A stretch of DNA of 64,000 bases from Glo-17 sp964637835. Lineage in GTDB: Bacteria > Krumholzibacteriota > Krumholzibacteriia > LZORAL124-64-63. The notes below the pieces were generated by a model that was not told the DNA's origin, did not search any database, and saw nothing but the letters and a program-made list of their open reading frames with translations. Positions 57,326 to 64,000 of the stretch are shown in pieces. The stretch covers positions 47,639 to 111,638 of the forward strand of contig CAZWYF010000007.1 in the NCBI GenBank assembly GCA_964637835.1, given 5' to 3'. Every line of letters starts with the position of its first letter. The stretch's first letter is position 1. The position numbers and the translations under genes were made by a program.

Positions 57326-58051
57326 ATGACCGTGATCGCCTCCCTCGTCGCGGCCTACCTGCTCGGGGCCATCCCCTTCAGCCTGGTGATCGGGCTGCGG
57401 GTCAAGGGCATCGACCTGCGCCAGCACGGCAGCGGCAACCTGGGCGCCACCAACGTCTACCGCAACCTCGGCAAGGGCTGGGGCGGGCTGTGCCTGCTGC
57501 TGGACGTGGCCAAGGGCCTGGCCGCCGTGCTGCTGATGACCTGGGTGGTGGGCCTGGTGCCGCGGGGCGAGGCGCTGCCGCTGCACCTGACCGGCGACGT
57601 CTGGCGGATCATCGCCGGCGCGGCGGCCATCCTCGGCCACAGCTTCTCGCCCTTCGTGCGCTTCCGCGGCGGCAAGGGCATCGCCACCACCTTCGGCGTC
57701 TTCCTCATCCTCGAGCCGTTTCCGGTCCTGCTCGCCTTCGCGGTGTTCCTGGCGGTGTTCATCGCCACCCGCATCGTCTCGCTCGGATCGCTCTGCGCCG
57801 CGGCGGTGTTCCCCTGGGCCGTGCTCATCTTCGAGCTGCGTTCGCGGGACGCGAGCATCACGCTGATCATCTTCTCGGCGGTGGTGGCCGGTCTGGTGAT
57901 CTGGCGACATCGCGCCAACATCCGCCGGCTCCGCGAAGGCACCGAGCAGCAGCTGAACGCGCCGGAGACGGACGGATCGTCGGGCGACGACCAGGCGGGC
58001 GCCGGTGCGGCTGGCGACGACCGTGAACCTCCGACCAAGGACCCGCGCTGA
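57326..58051 (+). CDS. plsY: Glycerol-3-phosphate acyltransferase PlsY
   Basis: Membrane enzyme that acylates glycerol-3-phosphate with acyl-phosphate, the first step in phospholipid synthesis. The 241 aa have about five membrane segments and the three PlsY motifs: GSGNLGATN, GHSFSPFVRFRGGKG and, later, WRHRANIRRL. A 35-residue polar tail follows. AAAGGAG is 7 nt before the ATG. It overlaps gpsA (TGATG), which makes its substrate; PlsC activity is in the cmk fusion at 33-34.5 kb. PlsX is not in the window. Confidence 0.96.
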   Translation: MTVIASLVAAYLLGAIPFSLVIGLRVKGIDLRQHGSGNLGATNVYRNLGKGWGGLCLLLDVAKGLAAVLLMTWVVGLVPRGEALPLHLTGDVWRIIAGAAAILGHSFSPFVRFRGGKGIATTFGVFLILEPFPVLLAFAVFLAVFIATRIVSLGSLCAAAVFPWAVLIFELRSRDASITLIIFSAVVAGLVIWRHRANIRRLREGTEQQLNAPETDGSSGDDQAGAGAAGDDREPPTKDPR

Positions 58052-59073
58052 TGAAGGCCTGCATCCTCGGAACCGGCAGCTGGGGCTGCGCCTTCGCGCG
58101 GCACCTGGCCCACAAGTGGGACGACGTGGCCATGTGGGGCGTGGACGAGACCCAGGTCGCCAGCATCAACGGCACCGCCACCAATCCCGAGTACTTCGGC
58201 GACCACCGCCTGCCGCCCAACGTCGGGGCCACCATGGACCTCAAGGTGGCGCTTTCGGGTGCCGAGGCCGTGTTCCTGGTGGTGCCCAGCCAGGCCGTGC
58301 GGGGAGTGATCGCCAAGGTGGCTGGCGTGCCGGAGCTGCCAGCCGGGGTGCCGGTGGTGAACCTGGCCAAGGGTCTGGAGGCCGGCACGCTCCACCGGCT
58401 CAGCGAGGTGATCGCCGAGGAGCTGACGCAGGCCGATCGCGACAACCCCGTGGCCGTGCTCCTGGGGCCCAGCCATGCCGAGGAGGTGGCCCTGGAGATG
58501 CCCACCGCCGTGGTGCTGGCCGGCGATCCCGGGTTCGACTGGGAGGAGTGGCAGCGCCTGATCTCCGGGCCCTACTTCCGCGTCTACACCAATCCCGACA
58601 TGCTGGGCGTGGAGATCTCCTCGGGCTTCAAGAACGTCATCGCCGTGGCGGTGGGCCTCTGCGACGGACTGGGCATGGGGGACAACACGCGCGGCACGGT
58701 GCTCACCCGCGGCATGGCCGAGCTGGTGCGCATCACCGTGGCCATGGGCGGCAGCCAGGATTCCTGCTACGGCCTGGCCGGCATCGGCGACATGATCACC
58801 ACCAGCATCAGCCGCCACAGCCGCAACCGGAACTTCGGCGAGGCCGTGGCCCTCGGCCGGGAGGATCCCGCGGCGATCCTGGCCCACAGCACCCAGGTGG
58901 TGGAGGGCTTCTACATGACGCCTGCGGCCTTGAAGCTGGGCGAGAAGTTTGGTATAGAACTTCCTATCGTCAAAGCGGTTCACGAGGTCTTGTTCAAGCA
59001 GCGTCCGCCGATCCGGGCCATCCGCGACCTCATGTCCCGCGTCCCGCGCTCGGAGGCCGACCCGGAGAGGTGA
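58051..59073 (+). CDS. gpsA: NAD(P)-dependent glycerol-3-phosphate dehydrogenase
   Basis: Reduces dihydroxyacetone phosphate to sn-glycerol-3-phosphate for phospholipid synthesis. The 340 aa open with the dinucleotide motif ILGTGSWGCAFA and show VVNLAKGLE, GPSHAEEVA and the catalytic region SGFKNVIAVAVGLCDGLGMG (Lys). TRGMAEL and GLAGIGDMI are also typical. The start shares the A of the plsY stop, so the consecutive enzymes are translationally coupled. Near the 3' end codon usage is slightly AT-richer (58949-58990), without effect on the frame. Confidence 0.96.
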   Translation: MKACILGTGSWGCAFARHLAHKWDDVAMWGVDETQVASINGTATNPEYFGDHRLPPNVGATMDLKVALSGAEAVFLVVPSQAVRGVIAKVAGVPELPAGVPVVNLAKGLEAGTLHRLSEVIAEELTQADRDNPVAVLLGPSHAEEVALEMPTAVVLAGDPGFDWEEWQRLISGPYFRVYTNPDMLGVEISSGFKNVIAVAVGLCDGLGMGDNTRGTVLTRGMAELVRITVAMGGSQDSCYGLAGIGDMITTSISRHSRNRNFGEAVALGREDPAAILAHSTQVVEGFYMTPAALKLGEKFGIELPIVKAVHEVLFKQRPPIRAIRDLMSRVPRSEADPER

Positions 59074-59111
59074 CCGGGGCGCGGGCACCAGTTCACCGGG
59101 AGGCGTCTGCC

Positions 59112-59552
59112 ATGAGCGAGCCGCTGGACCTGTCCCGCAAGCTCTACTACACCATCGGCGAGGTGGCCGAGCTGACGGGCATCAAGGCCCACGTGCTGCG
59201 GTACTGGGAGAGCGAGTTCCCCAGCCTGCGGCCGGGCAAGGACCGCGGTGGCGCCCGCCGCTATCGCCGGGGCGACATCGAGCAGGTCCTGGAGATCCGC
59301 GAGCTGCTGCACGAGCGGGGCTTCCGCATCGCCGGCGCCCGTCAGGAGCTCGCGGACCGGCGCCGGCGGGGGAGCGAATCCACGCTGGCGGCGAACCAGC
59401 TGGCGCTGTCGTTCGATCAGCTCGACCGGCCCGCCCAGCTGGCGGAGATCCGCCGTGAGCTGAACGAGGTCCGCGAGCTGGTCCGCGCGCTCGGACGCCA
59501 CGGCGACCAGGCTCCGCAGCAGGCGGTGCGCGCCGACGCCGCCGAGGGCTAG
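59112..59552 (+). CDS. MerR family transcriptional regulator
   Basis: A 146-aa DNA-binding protein. The MerR winged helix-turn-helix is seen in YYTIGEVAELTGIKAHVLRYWE and RPGKDRGGARRYRRGDIEQVLEI. The rest is a coiled coil (RPAQLAEIRRELNEVRELVRAL) with no metal- or ligand-binding cysteines. Small MerR proteins of this kind are widespread in deltaproteobacteria and FCB-like genomes; their targets are not known. GGGAGG precedes the ATG. It ends the der-plsY-gpsA unit, which it may or may not regulate. Confidence 0.88.
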   Translation: MSEPLDLSRKLYYTIGEVAELTGIKAHVLRYWESEFPSLRPGKDRGGARRYRRGDIEQVLEIRELLHERGFRIAGARQELADRRRRGSESTLAANQLALSFDQLDRPAQLAEIRRELNEVRELVRALGRHGDQAPQQAVRADAAEG

Positions 59553-59590
59553 CGCGCCCCGGACGGGGCGAATGGAGGCCGAGAATCCGC

Positions 59591-59619
59591 TTGTGCCGCG
59601 CGAGTTGTCTTGTTACATT
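59591..59619 (+). promoter_or_regulatory. Promoter of tRNA-Pro(GGG)
   Basis: TTGTGC (59591-59596), 17-bp spacer, TACATT (59614-59619), 54 bp before the mature tRNA. Confidence 0.6.
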
Positions 59620-59673
59620 GCCGATCCCCGCACGCGGGGACAACCCCCTGCCGGCGGGTCGCCGGCGAACGGT

Positions 59674-59750
59674 CGGGGCGTGGCGCAGTCCGGTAGCGCA
59701 CTTGCATGGGGGGCAAGGGGTCGTGGGTTCAAATCCCGCCGCCCCGACCA
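59674..59750 (+). tRNA. tRNA-Pro (anticodon GGG)
   Basis: A 77-nt cloverleaf. Acceptor CGGGGCG pairs with CGCCCCG, discriminator A, CCA encoded. Anticodon stem CTTGC/GCAAG encloses ATGGGGG, so the anticodon is GGG (reads CCC and CCU). T loop GTTCAAATC. Own promoter; a terminator begins at its last base. Confidence 0.95.
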
Positions 59751-59798
59751 GCCGATCCGACAGACGAGGCGGCCCTGCACGGGGTCGGCTCTTTTTTT
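59750..59798 (+). terminator. Terminator after tRNA-Pro(GGG)
   Basis: AGCCGATCC (59750-59758) pairs with GGGTCGGCT (59782-59790) with one G-U, followed by C and seven T (59792-59798). The loop of 23 nt is long. Confidence 0.8.
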
Positions 59799-59862
59799 GT
59801 CTTCCGGTTCTCCTCCTGCGGGCCCGCTGCGGGACCGGCGGACCAGCCGAAGGGACCCTCGG

Positions 59863-60726
59863 GTGAGCTCTCGCGATCTCCAGTGGCGCCCCGGCGACGT
59901 GTGCTGCTGCGGCTGCGGTCGTCCCCTGGCGGCCGACCGCTCCGGCGACGCGGTCACCGCCGGCGCCGGCTTCCTGCCCGCCGTGCCCGGGGCCGTCTGC
60001 CCCACCTGCGTGGACCTCGCCGAGGGTCCCGTCCTGGCCGACCTGCGCGCCCCCGCCGCGGCCCACATCCTCATGGCCCAGGAGTTCGAGCGCCCCACGG
60101 CCCAGGCCGTGCAGGCCGTCCTGGACCTCTATGCCTGGGATCCCGACGTGGTGGCCGCCGGCGCCCGCCGCCTGCATGCCGACGGCAAGGCCGGCCAGGC
60201 CCGGCGTCTGCTCGAGGACGCCGCCGCGGCGAGCGACGACCCCGGCTTCTACCTGGTGGAGCAGGCCTCCCTGCTGCTGCTGGACGGCCAGCTGGGCCAG
60301 GCCCACGACCTCCTGCTCGAGACGCTCCCCGAGGACCATCCGCGCTGGCATCTGCTGCGAGGCAACCTGGCCCACGCCGTGGGCCACGCCGATGCGGCCC
60401 GCGAGCACTGGCGCGAGCAGGTCCAGGCCAGCCCCGAGGAGCCCCTCGGCTGGCAGACCCTGGGCTTCCACCTGCTCCACGAGCGGGACGACCCTGCCGC
60501 CGCAGCCGCCTGCTTCCAGGGAGCCTGCGGCATGTTCCCCCGTCACCAGGAATTCCACACCTGGCTCGGGGAGGCGCTCTGGCGCCAGGGCAGGCCACAG
60601 GAGGCCCTCGCGGCCCTGGAGCAGGCCCGCGGCCTCGAACCCGTGGACGCGGAGTTCACCCGGGGCCTGGAGGCCCTGATCGCCGAGGTCCGCCGTGCCG
60701 CCGCGGCCGGACCCACCGCGCACTGA
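59863..60726 (+). CDS. TPR protein with cysteine-rich N terminus
   Basis: A 287-aa protein of unknown role. The N terminus has a Cys cluster, DVCCCGCGRPL (Cys14, 15, 16, 18), and CPTC (Cys46, Cys49), consistent with a zinc ribbon. The rest is a chain of TPR-like helix pairs (GKAGQARRLLEDAAAAS, HADAAREHWREQVQASPEEPLGW, RPQEALAALEQARGLEP). GTG start with AAGGGA 9 nt upstream. No promoter seen; it may depend on readthrough of the tRNA-Pro terminator. It precedes the glycosyltransferase by 13 bp. TPRs suggest a scaffold. Confidence 0.7.
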   Translation: MSSRDLQWRPGDVCCCGCGRPLAADRSGDAVTAGAGFLPAVPGAVCPTCVDLAEGPVLADLRAPAAAHILMAQEFERPTAQAVQAVLDLYAWDPDVVAAGARRLHADGKAGQARRLLEDAAAASDDPGFYLVEQASLLLLDGQLGQAHDLLLETLPEDHPRWHLLRGNLAHAVGHADAAREHWREQVQASPEEPLGWQTLGFHLLHERDDPAAAAACFQGACGMFPRHQEFHTWLGEALWRQGRPQEALAALEQARGLEPVDAEFTRGLEALIAEVRRAAAAGPTAH

Positions 60727-60739
60727 ATCGGAGGGGGCG

Positions 60740-61450
60740 ATGATGTCCGGCACCGGCGTGATCCTGCCCGGCTACAACGTGGGCCGACACCTCGCCGGCG
60801 TGATCGCCGCCATCGGCGACCACCAGCCCGAGGCGCGCATCCTGGTGGTGGATGACGGCAGCACCGACGGGACCGCGGCCGAGGCCCGCCGGGCGGGCGC
60901 CGAGGTGATCGTGCACCCGGAGAATCGCGGCAAGGGCGCCGCGCTGGCCACGGGCTTCGGCTGGGCCCTGGACAGCGGCCTCGAATGGGTCTACACCATG
61001 GATGCGGACGGTCAGCACCTGCCCGCCGAGATGGCCGACCTCATGGCCGCCGCCCGCGCGCAGGATCTGGACGTGGTCGTGGGCAATCGCATGGACCGCA
61101 CCGGGGAGATGCCCTGGCTGCGCAAGCAGACCAACCGGTTCACCTCCTGGCTGGTCAGCCAGCTGGCAGGGGTGCCCATTCCGGACTCGCAGAACGGCTA
61201 CCGCCTGCTGCGGGTGCGCTGCCTGGAGGGCCTGCGCCTGCGCACCGCCCGCTACGACACCGAGTCGGAGGTCCTCGTGCGCCTCGCCCGTCGCGGCTGC
61301 CGCCTCGGGTCGGCGCCGGTGAGCACCGTCTACGGCGACGAGAAGAGCTCCATCGACCCGCTGGTCGACACCGGCCGCTTCTTCCGCCTGGTGGCCGTCC
61401 TGCTGGCGAGCCGCCACGAGGAGAGTCCGCGCCCCAACCCGCGCCGCTGA
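60740..61450 (+). CDS. Glycosyltransferase family 2 (polyprenyl-phosphate sugar transferase-like)
   Basis: A 236-aa GT-A fold transferase. ILVVDDGSTDGTAAEA and the DADGQH metal motif (TMDADGQHLPAEM) are classic GT2 features, and NRGKGAALATGFGWAL is typical of dolichol-phosphate mannose or undecaprenyl-phosphate sugar synthases. There is no membrane segment. NGYRLLR and TESEVLVRLARRG are also in the DPM1/DPG-like group. Donor and acceptor are unknown. ATG after GGAGGGGG; surE follows 26 bp later. Confidence 0.85.
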   Translation: MMSGTGVILPGYNVGRHLAGVIAAIGDHQPEARILVVDDGSTDGTAAEARRAGAEVIVHPENRGKGAALATGFGWALDSGLEWVYTMDADGQHLPAEMADLMAAARAQDLDVVVGNRMDRTGEMPWLRKQTNRFTSWLVSQLAGVPIPDSQNGYRLLRVRCLEGLRLRTARYDTESEVLVRLARRGCRLGSAPVSTVYGDEKSSIDPLVDTGRFFRLVAVLLASRHEESPRPNPRR

Positions 61451-61476
61451 CGGCGCGTCCGCAGAGGAATGCCGAC

Positions 61477-62397
61477 ATGTCCGAGACCCATGTCCTGATC
61501 TCCAACGATGACGGCATCGAGGCCTTCGGCCTGCGCGCCCTGGAGGCCGCCCTGGCCGACCTGCCCGGCGTGCGCACCACCACCGTGGCCCCCGCCACCC
61601 AGCAGAGCGCCACCGGCCGCTGCATGACCCTCAGCCGACCGCTGCGCGTGAAGGCCCACGGCCCGGCCCGCTGGTCGGTGAGCGGGACACCCACCGACAC
61701 GGTGATGGTGGCGCTGGCCAAGATCCTCCGGGACGACCCTCCCGACTTCGTCATCGCCGGCATCAACCACGGCCCGAACATGGGCGAGGACGTGCACTAC
61801 TCCGGGACCGTGGCCGCCGCCATGGAGGGCTGCGTCCAGGGCCTGCCCGCCGCCGCGGTGAGCCTGGCGGACTGGCACCCCTGCGACTTCGGCGCCGCGG
61901 CGGCGTTCGTGCGCCGCATGCTGCCCGAGATGCTCGGCAGCCCCCTGCCGCGCGGGACCATGTGGAACATCAACGTCCCCGACGGGGACGAGGATTCACT
62001 CAAGGGTTACCGCGTAACCCGCCAGGGCTCGAGGATCTACCACGACGTGATCAACGATCTCGCCGACCCGCGGGGCCGTCCCCTGGTGTGGATCGCGGGC
62101 AAGGGCCCCACCTGGGCGGAGCACGACGAGACCGACTACCTGGCCGTGCGTGACGGATACGCCAGCATGACGCCCCTGCACATCGATCTCACCAACCACC
62201 AGGTCTGGCAGGACCACGCCCACCGCGGCGGCGAGGTGCCCGGCGTGCCCGCCTTCGCCGGCGACGGCGACCGCTTCGTGCTTCGCCGGGAGACCAGCCA
62301 GGGCCTGGTGTTCGAGGGCCCCACCCGGGGCGGCGACACGCCCATCGCCAAGGTCCAGGGCGACGTGGTTCCCGAGGGTGGGAAGGACCTCCCGTGA
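61477..62397 (+). CDS. surE: 5'-Nucleotidase SurE
   Basis: Metal-dependent nucleoside monophosphate phosphatase linked to stationary-phase survival. The 306 aa start ISNDDGIEAFGL with metal ligands Asp11 and Asp12, then SGTPTDTV and the GINHGPNMGEDVHYSGTVAA block, all SurE hallmarks. It overlaps pcm by GTGA; surE-pcm is also adjacent in E. coli. The C-terminal 40 residues are longer than in E. coli and hydrophilic. A possible link to the TPR and GT2 genes is not obvious. Confidence 0.95.
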   Translation: MSETHVLISNDDGIEAFGLRALEAALADLPGVRTTTVAPATQQSATGRCMTLSRPLRVKAHGPARWSVSGTPTDTVMVALAKILRDDPPDFVIAGINHGPNMGEDVHYSGTVAAAMEGCVQGLPAAAVSLADWHPCDFGAAAAFVRRMLPEMLGSPLPRGTMWNINVPDGDEDSLKGYRVTRQGSRIYHDVINDLADPRGRPLVWIAGKGPTWAEHDETDYLAVRDGYASMTPLHIDLTNHQVWQDHAHRGGEVPGVPAFAGDGDRFVLRRETSQGLVFEGPTRGGDTPIAKVQGDVVPEGGKDLP

Positions 62398-63110
62398 AGC
62401 ACCGCGAGCTGGCCGTCGCCCGTCGCCGCATGGTGGACGAGCAGGTGCGGCGCGCCGGCATCACCGAGCGCCAGGTCCTGCGGGCCATGGAGACGGTGCC
62501 GCGCCACCTGTTCGTGCCCCGCATGCTGCGGCATCGCGCCTACGAGGGCTGCGCCCTGCCCATCGGCTTCGGCCAGACCATCAGCAATCCGTTCATCGTG
62601 GGCCTGATGACCGCCCTGCTGGAAATCCGGGGCCACGAGCGGGTCCTGGAGGTGGGCACCGGCAGCGGCTACCAGGCGGCCATCCTGGCCCACCTGTGCC
62701 GCGAGGTGGTCACCGTGGAGCGGGTCGCTCCCCTGGCCGCGCGCGCCGCGCAGCAGCTCCGGGAGCTGGAGCTGGACAACGTCACGGTGGTTCCCGGCGA
62801 TGCCAGCTTCGGCCTGGCCGACCGCGGTCCCTGGGACGCCATCCTGGTCACCGCCTGCGCGCCGGGTCTGCCCGAGACCATGGCCGGCCAGCTGTGCGAC
62901 GGCGGCCTGCTGCTGATCCCCATCGCCCACGGCGGCGAGCAGGTGCTCTATCGCTATCGCCGCACCGGGGGAGAGCTCGCCGTGGAACGTTCGGTGCCCT
63001 GCCAGTTCGTGCCCCTGCTGCCGGGCGTCTCCGGGCCTCTGCCGGAGGTGGGCGCGGAGGCCCGCCCGGCGGAGGATCCGCGAGGCGATGCCGAGGGCGG
63101 CGCGATATAA
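62394..63110 (+). CDS. pcm: Protein-L-isoaspartate O-methyltransferase
   Basis: SAM-dependent repair methyltransferase that marks isoaspartyl residues in damaged proteins. The 238 aa hold RMVDEQVRRAGITERQVLRAM, the ISNPFIVGLMTALLE region and SAM motif I VLEVGTGSGYQAAILA. VTVERV (motif Post I) and GLPETMAGQL follow. GTG start overlaps the surE stop (GTGA). The C-terminal 30 residues are an added low-complexity tail. No rpoS follows, unlike in E. coli; a tRNA promoter does. Confidence 0.95.
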   Translation: MKHRELAVARRRMVDEQVRRAGITERQVLRAMETVPRHLFVPRMLRHRAYEGCALPIGFGQTISNPFIVGLMTALLEIRGHERVLEVGTGSGYQAAILAHLCREVVTVERVAPLAARAAQQLRELELDNVTVVPGDASFGLADRGPWDAILVTACAPGLPETMAGQLCDGGLLLIPIAHGGEQVLYRYRRTGGELAVERSVPCQFVPLLPGVSGPLPEVGAEARPAEDPRGDAEGGAI

Positions 63111-63124
63111 CGCGGACTCCGGCA

Positions 63125-63153
63125 TTGACGCCGGGGCATGCGCCCATTACTTT
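63125..63153 (+). promoter_or_regulatory. Promoter of tRNA-Pro(CGG)
   Basis: TTGACG (63125-63130), 17-bp spacer, TACTTT (63148-63153), 16 bp before the tRNA. Confidence 0.7.
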
Positions 63154-63169
63154 GGGCCGCCTGCATGGT

Positions 63170-63247
63170 CGGGGCGTAGCGCAGCCCGGTTAGCGCGCCT
63201 GCTTCGGGAGCAGGAGGTCGGGAGTTCAAATCTCCCCGCCCCGACCA
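63170..63247 (+). tRNA. tRNA-Pro (anticodon CGG)
   Basis: A 78-nt cloverleaf. Acceptor CGGGGCG pairs with CGCCCCG, discriminator A, CCA encoded, as in the tRNA-Pro(GGG) gene 3.5 kb upstream. Anticodon stem CCTGC/GCAGG encloses TTCGGGA, so the anticodon is CGG (reads CCG). No terminator seen; transcription may continue into apt. Confidence 0.95.
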
Positions 63248-63372
63248 CCCATCTTTCCCGCGATCTCCTGCCCTCGCCGTCGCCCGCCGCGGCCCCGGCC
63301 GCCCACCGCGCGGCGCCGGCGGCGGCCGGCCCATGCGCGCCATCGCCCCGCGCCGCAGAAAGGCTTCCGGAC

Positions 63373-63888
63373 ATGGATCTCAAGCAGGTCATCCGCGACA
63401 TCCCCGATTTCCCCCAGCCGGGCATCCTGTTCCGCGACATCACGCCGGTGCTGGAGGATCCCGCAGCCTTCGCCGTGGCTCTCGACGGCCTCGACGGCCT
63501 GCTCGCCGGGCTGGACTACCAGCGCCTGGCGGCCATCGAGAGCCGCGGCTTCCTGCTGGGCGCCCCCCTCGCCGATCGGCACGACAAGGCGCTGGCCCTG
63601 GTGCGCAAGGCCGGCAAGCTGCCCCGCGAGACGGTGACCGAGCGGTACGACCTCGAGTACGGCTCCGCCGAGGTGGAGGTCCACGCCGACGCCCTCGGGC
63701 CGGGCCAGCGCGTGGTCGTGATCGACGACCTCCTGGCCACCGGCGGCACCGCCGCGGCCACCGGCAACCTGGTGCGCCGCTGCGGCGCCGAGGTGGCGGC
63801 CTACGTCTTCCTGGTGGAACTGGAGTTCCTCGCCGGCCGCGAGCGCCTGACGGACGCGCCGGTGTTTTCCCTTGTGAAGTACGCCTGA
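63373..63888 (+). CDS. apt: Adenine phosphoribosyltransferase
   Basis: Salvages adenine with PRPP to AMP. The 171 aa have the family's N-terminal DIPDFPQPGILFRDITPVL, the ESRGFLLGAPLA segment, and the PRPP-binding VVVIDDLLATGGTAAA. VRKAGKLPRETVTERYDLEYG is the typical flexible loop. The ATG follows a GC-rich 125-bp gap after tRNA-Pro in which no further gene is visible. A possible tRNA-Arg promoter overlaps its 3' end. Confidence 0.96.
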   Translation: MDLKQVIRDIPDFPQPGILFRDITPVLEDPAAFAVALDGLDGLLAGLDYQRLAAIESRGFLLGAPLADRHDKALALVRKAGKLPRETVTERYDLEYGSAEVEVHADALGPGQRVVVIDDLLATGGTAAATGNLVRRCGAEVAAYVFLVELEFLAGRERLTDAPVFSLVKYA

Positions 63889-63901
63889 GCGGCCTTACCG
63901 T
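63872..63901 (+). promoter_or_regulatory. Possible promoter of tRNA-Arg
   Basis: TTGTGA (63872-63877), 18-bp spacer, TACCGT (63896-63901). The -35 lies in the end of apt; 22 bp separate it from the tRNA. Confidence 0.35.
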
Positions 63902-63923
63902 AGGCGACCGCCTGGTGCTGGGT

Positions 63924-64000
63924 GCCCCCGTAGCTCAGCCGGATAGAGCACCAGATTCCTAATCTGGGGGTCGCGCGTTCGAGTCGCGCCGGGGGTACCA
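63924..64000 (+). tRNA. tRNA-Arg (anticodon CCT)
   Basis: A 77-nt cloverleaf that ends on the last base of the window. Acceptor GCCCCCG pairs with CGGGGGT (G-T at the first pair), discriminator A, CCA encoded. Anticodon stem CCAGA/TCTGG encloses TTCCTAA, so the anticodon is CCT (reads AGG). Confidence 0.95.

Overview
The window is a very GC-rich, gene-dense stretch of a bacterial chromosome. It carries about 50 protein genes, four tRNA genes and no rRNA, prophage, insertion sequence or CRISPR array. The 100-N scaffold gap marks it as draft or metagenome-assembled sequence. LapA/LapB-like proteins, a lipoprotein, SurE/Pcm and a lytic transglycosylase point to a diderm (Gram-negative) cell. An M6 metalloprotease with a FlgD-like C-terminal sorting-type domain, a long SecA insert resembling that of Bacteroidota/Chlorobiota, and promoters with a TAnnTT -10 box suggest the Fibrobacterota-Chlorobiota-Bacteroidota (FCB) superphylum. 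A GC-rich candidate phylum such as Krumholzibacteriota or Eisenbacteria is my guess; this is inference, not proof.

Layout. 1-8.8 kb: purH (5' truncated) and guaA (purines), a secreted M6 protease, a lytic transglycosylase and a DGK/dolichol-kinase-like membrane protein. 8.8-19.8 kb: secA with its own promoter, then a DUF494/smg-topA-trmFO-xerC-hslV-hslU operon whose topA-to-hslU order is also seen in Bacillus. 19.76-20.28 kb: a 525-bp non-coding region with two large palindromes that share a 50-nt loop in opposite orientations, the most unusual structure here. 20.3-25.0 kb: argF, an Ig-like lipoprotein, dapF-dapA-dapB. 25.06-25.39 kb: rpsT (S20) on the minus strand, with promoter, TTG start and terminator. 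25.4-31.9 kb: uvrC-xerD, trpS-scpA-scpB-(false gap)-rluB.

32-36.7 kb: hisC, a fused cytidylate kinase/acyltransferase (cmk-plsC) and rpsA with promoter, leader hairpin and terminator. 36.8-50.5 kb: mtaB-miaB (tRNA A37 methylthiolation), lapA-lapB-SPOR protein-mutS, a GAF/degenerate-GGDEF protein, mutL-miaA. 50.5-54.4 kb, minus strand: corA and a DsrM/DsrK-like redox pair, with tRNA-Gly(CCC) on the plus strand between them. 54.5-59.6 kb: DUF512 radical-SAM protein, der-plsY-gpsA-merR. 59.6-64 kb: tRNA-Pro(GGG), a Cys-rich TPR protein, glycosyltransferase, surE-pcm, tRNA-Pro(CGG), apt and tRNA-Arg(CCT).

Most genes are housekeeping and tightly packed, many with ATGA/GTGA stop-start overlaps that imply translational coupling. 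Themes are DNA repair and chromosome maintenance (UvrC, MutS, MutL, XerC/D, ScpA/B, TopA), tRNA modification (TrmFO, MtaB, MiaB, MiaA), lysine/peptidoglycan precursors (DapABF) and phospholipid synthesis (PlsC domain, PlsY, GpsA). Transcription units start at a recurring promoter type, TTGAC-like, 17 bp, TAnnTT, which I could place before at least eleven units.
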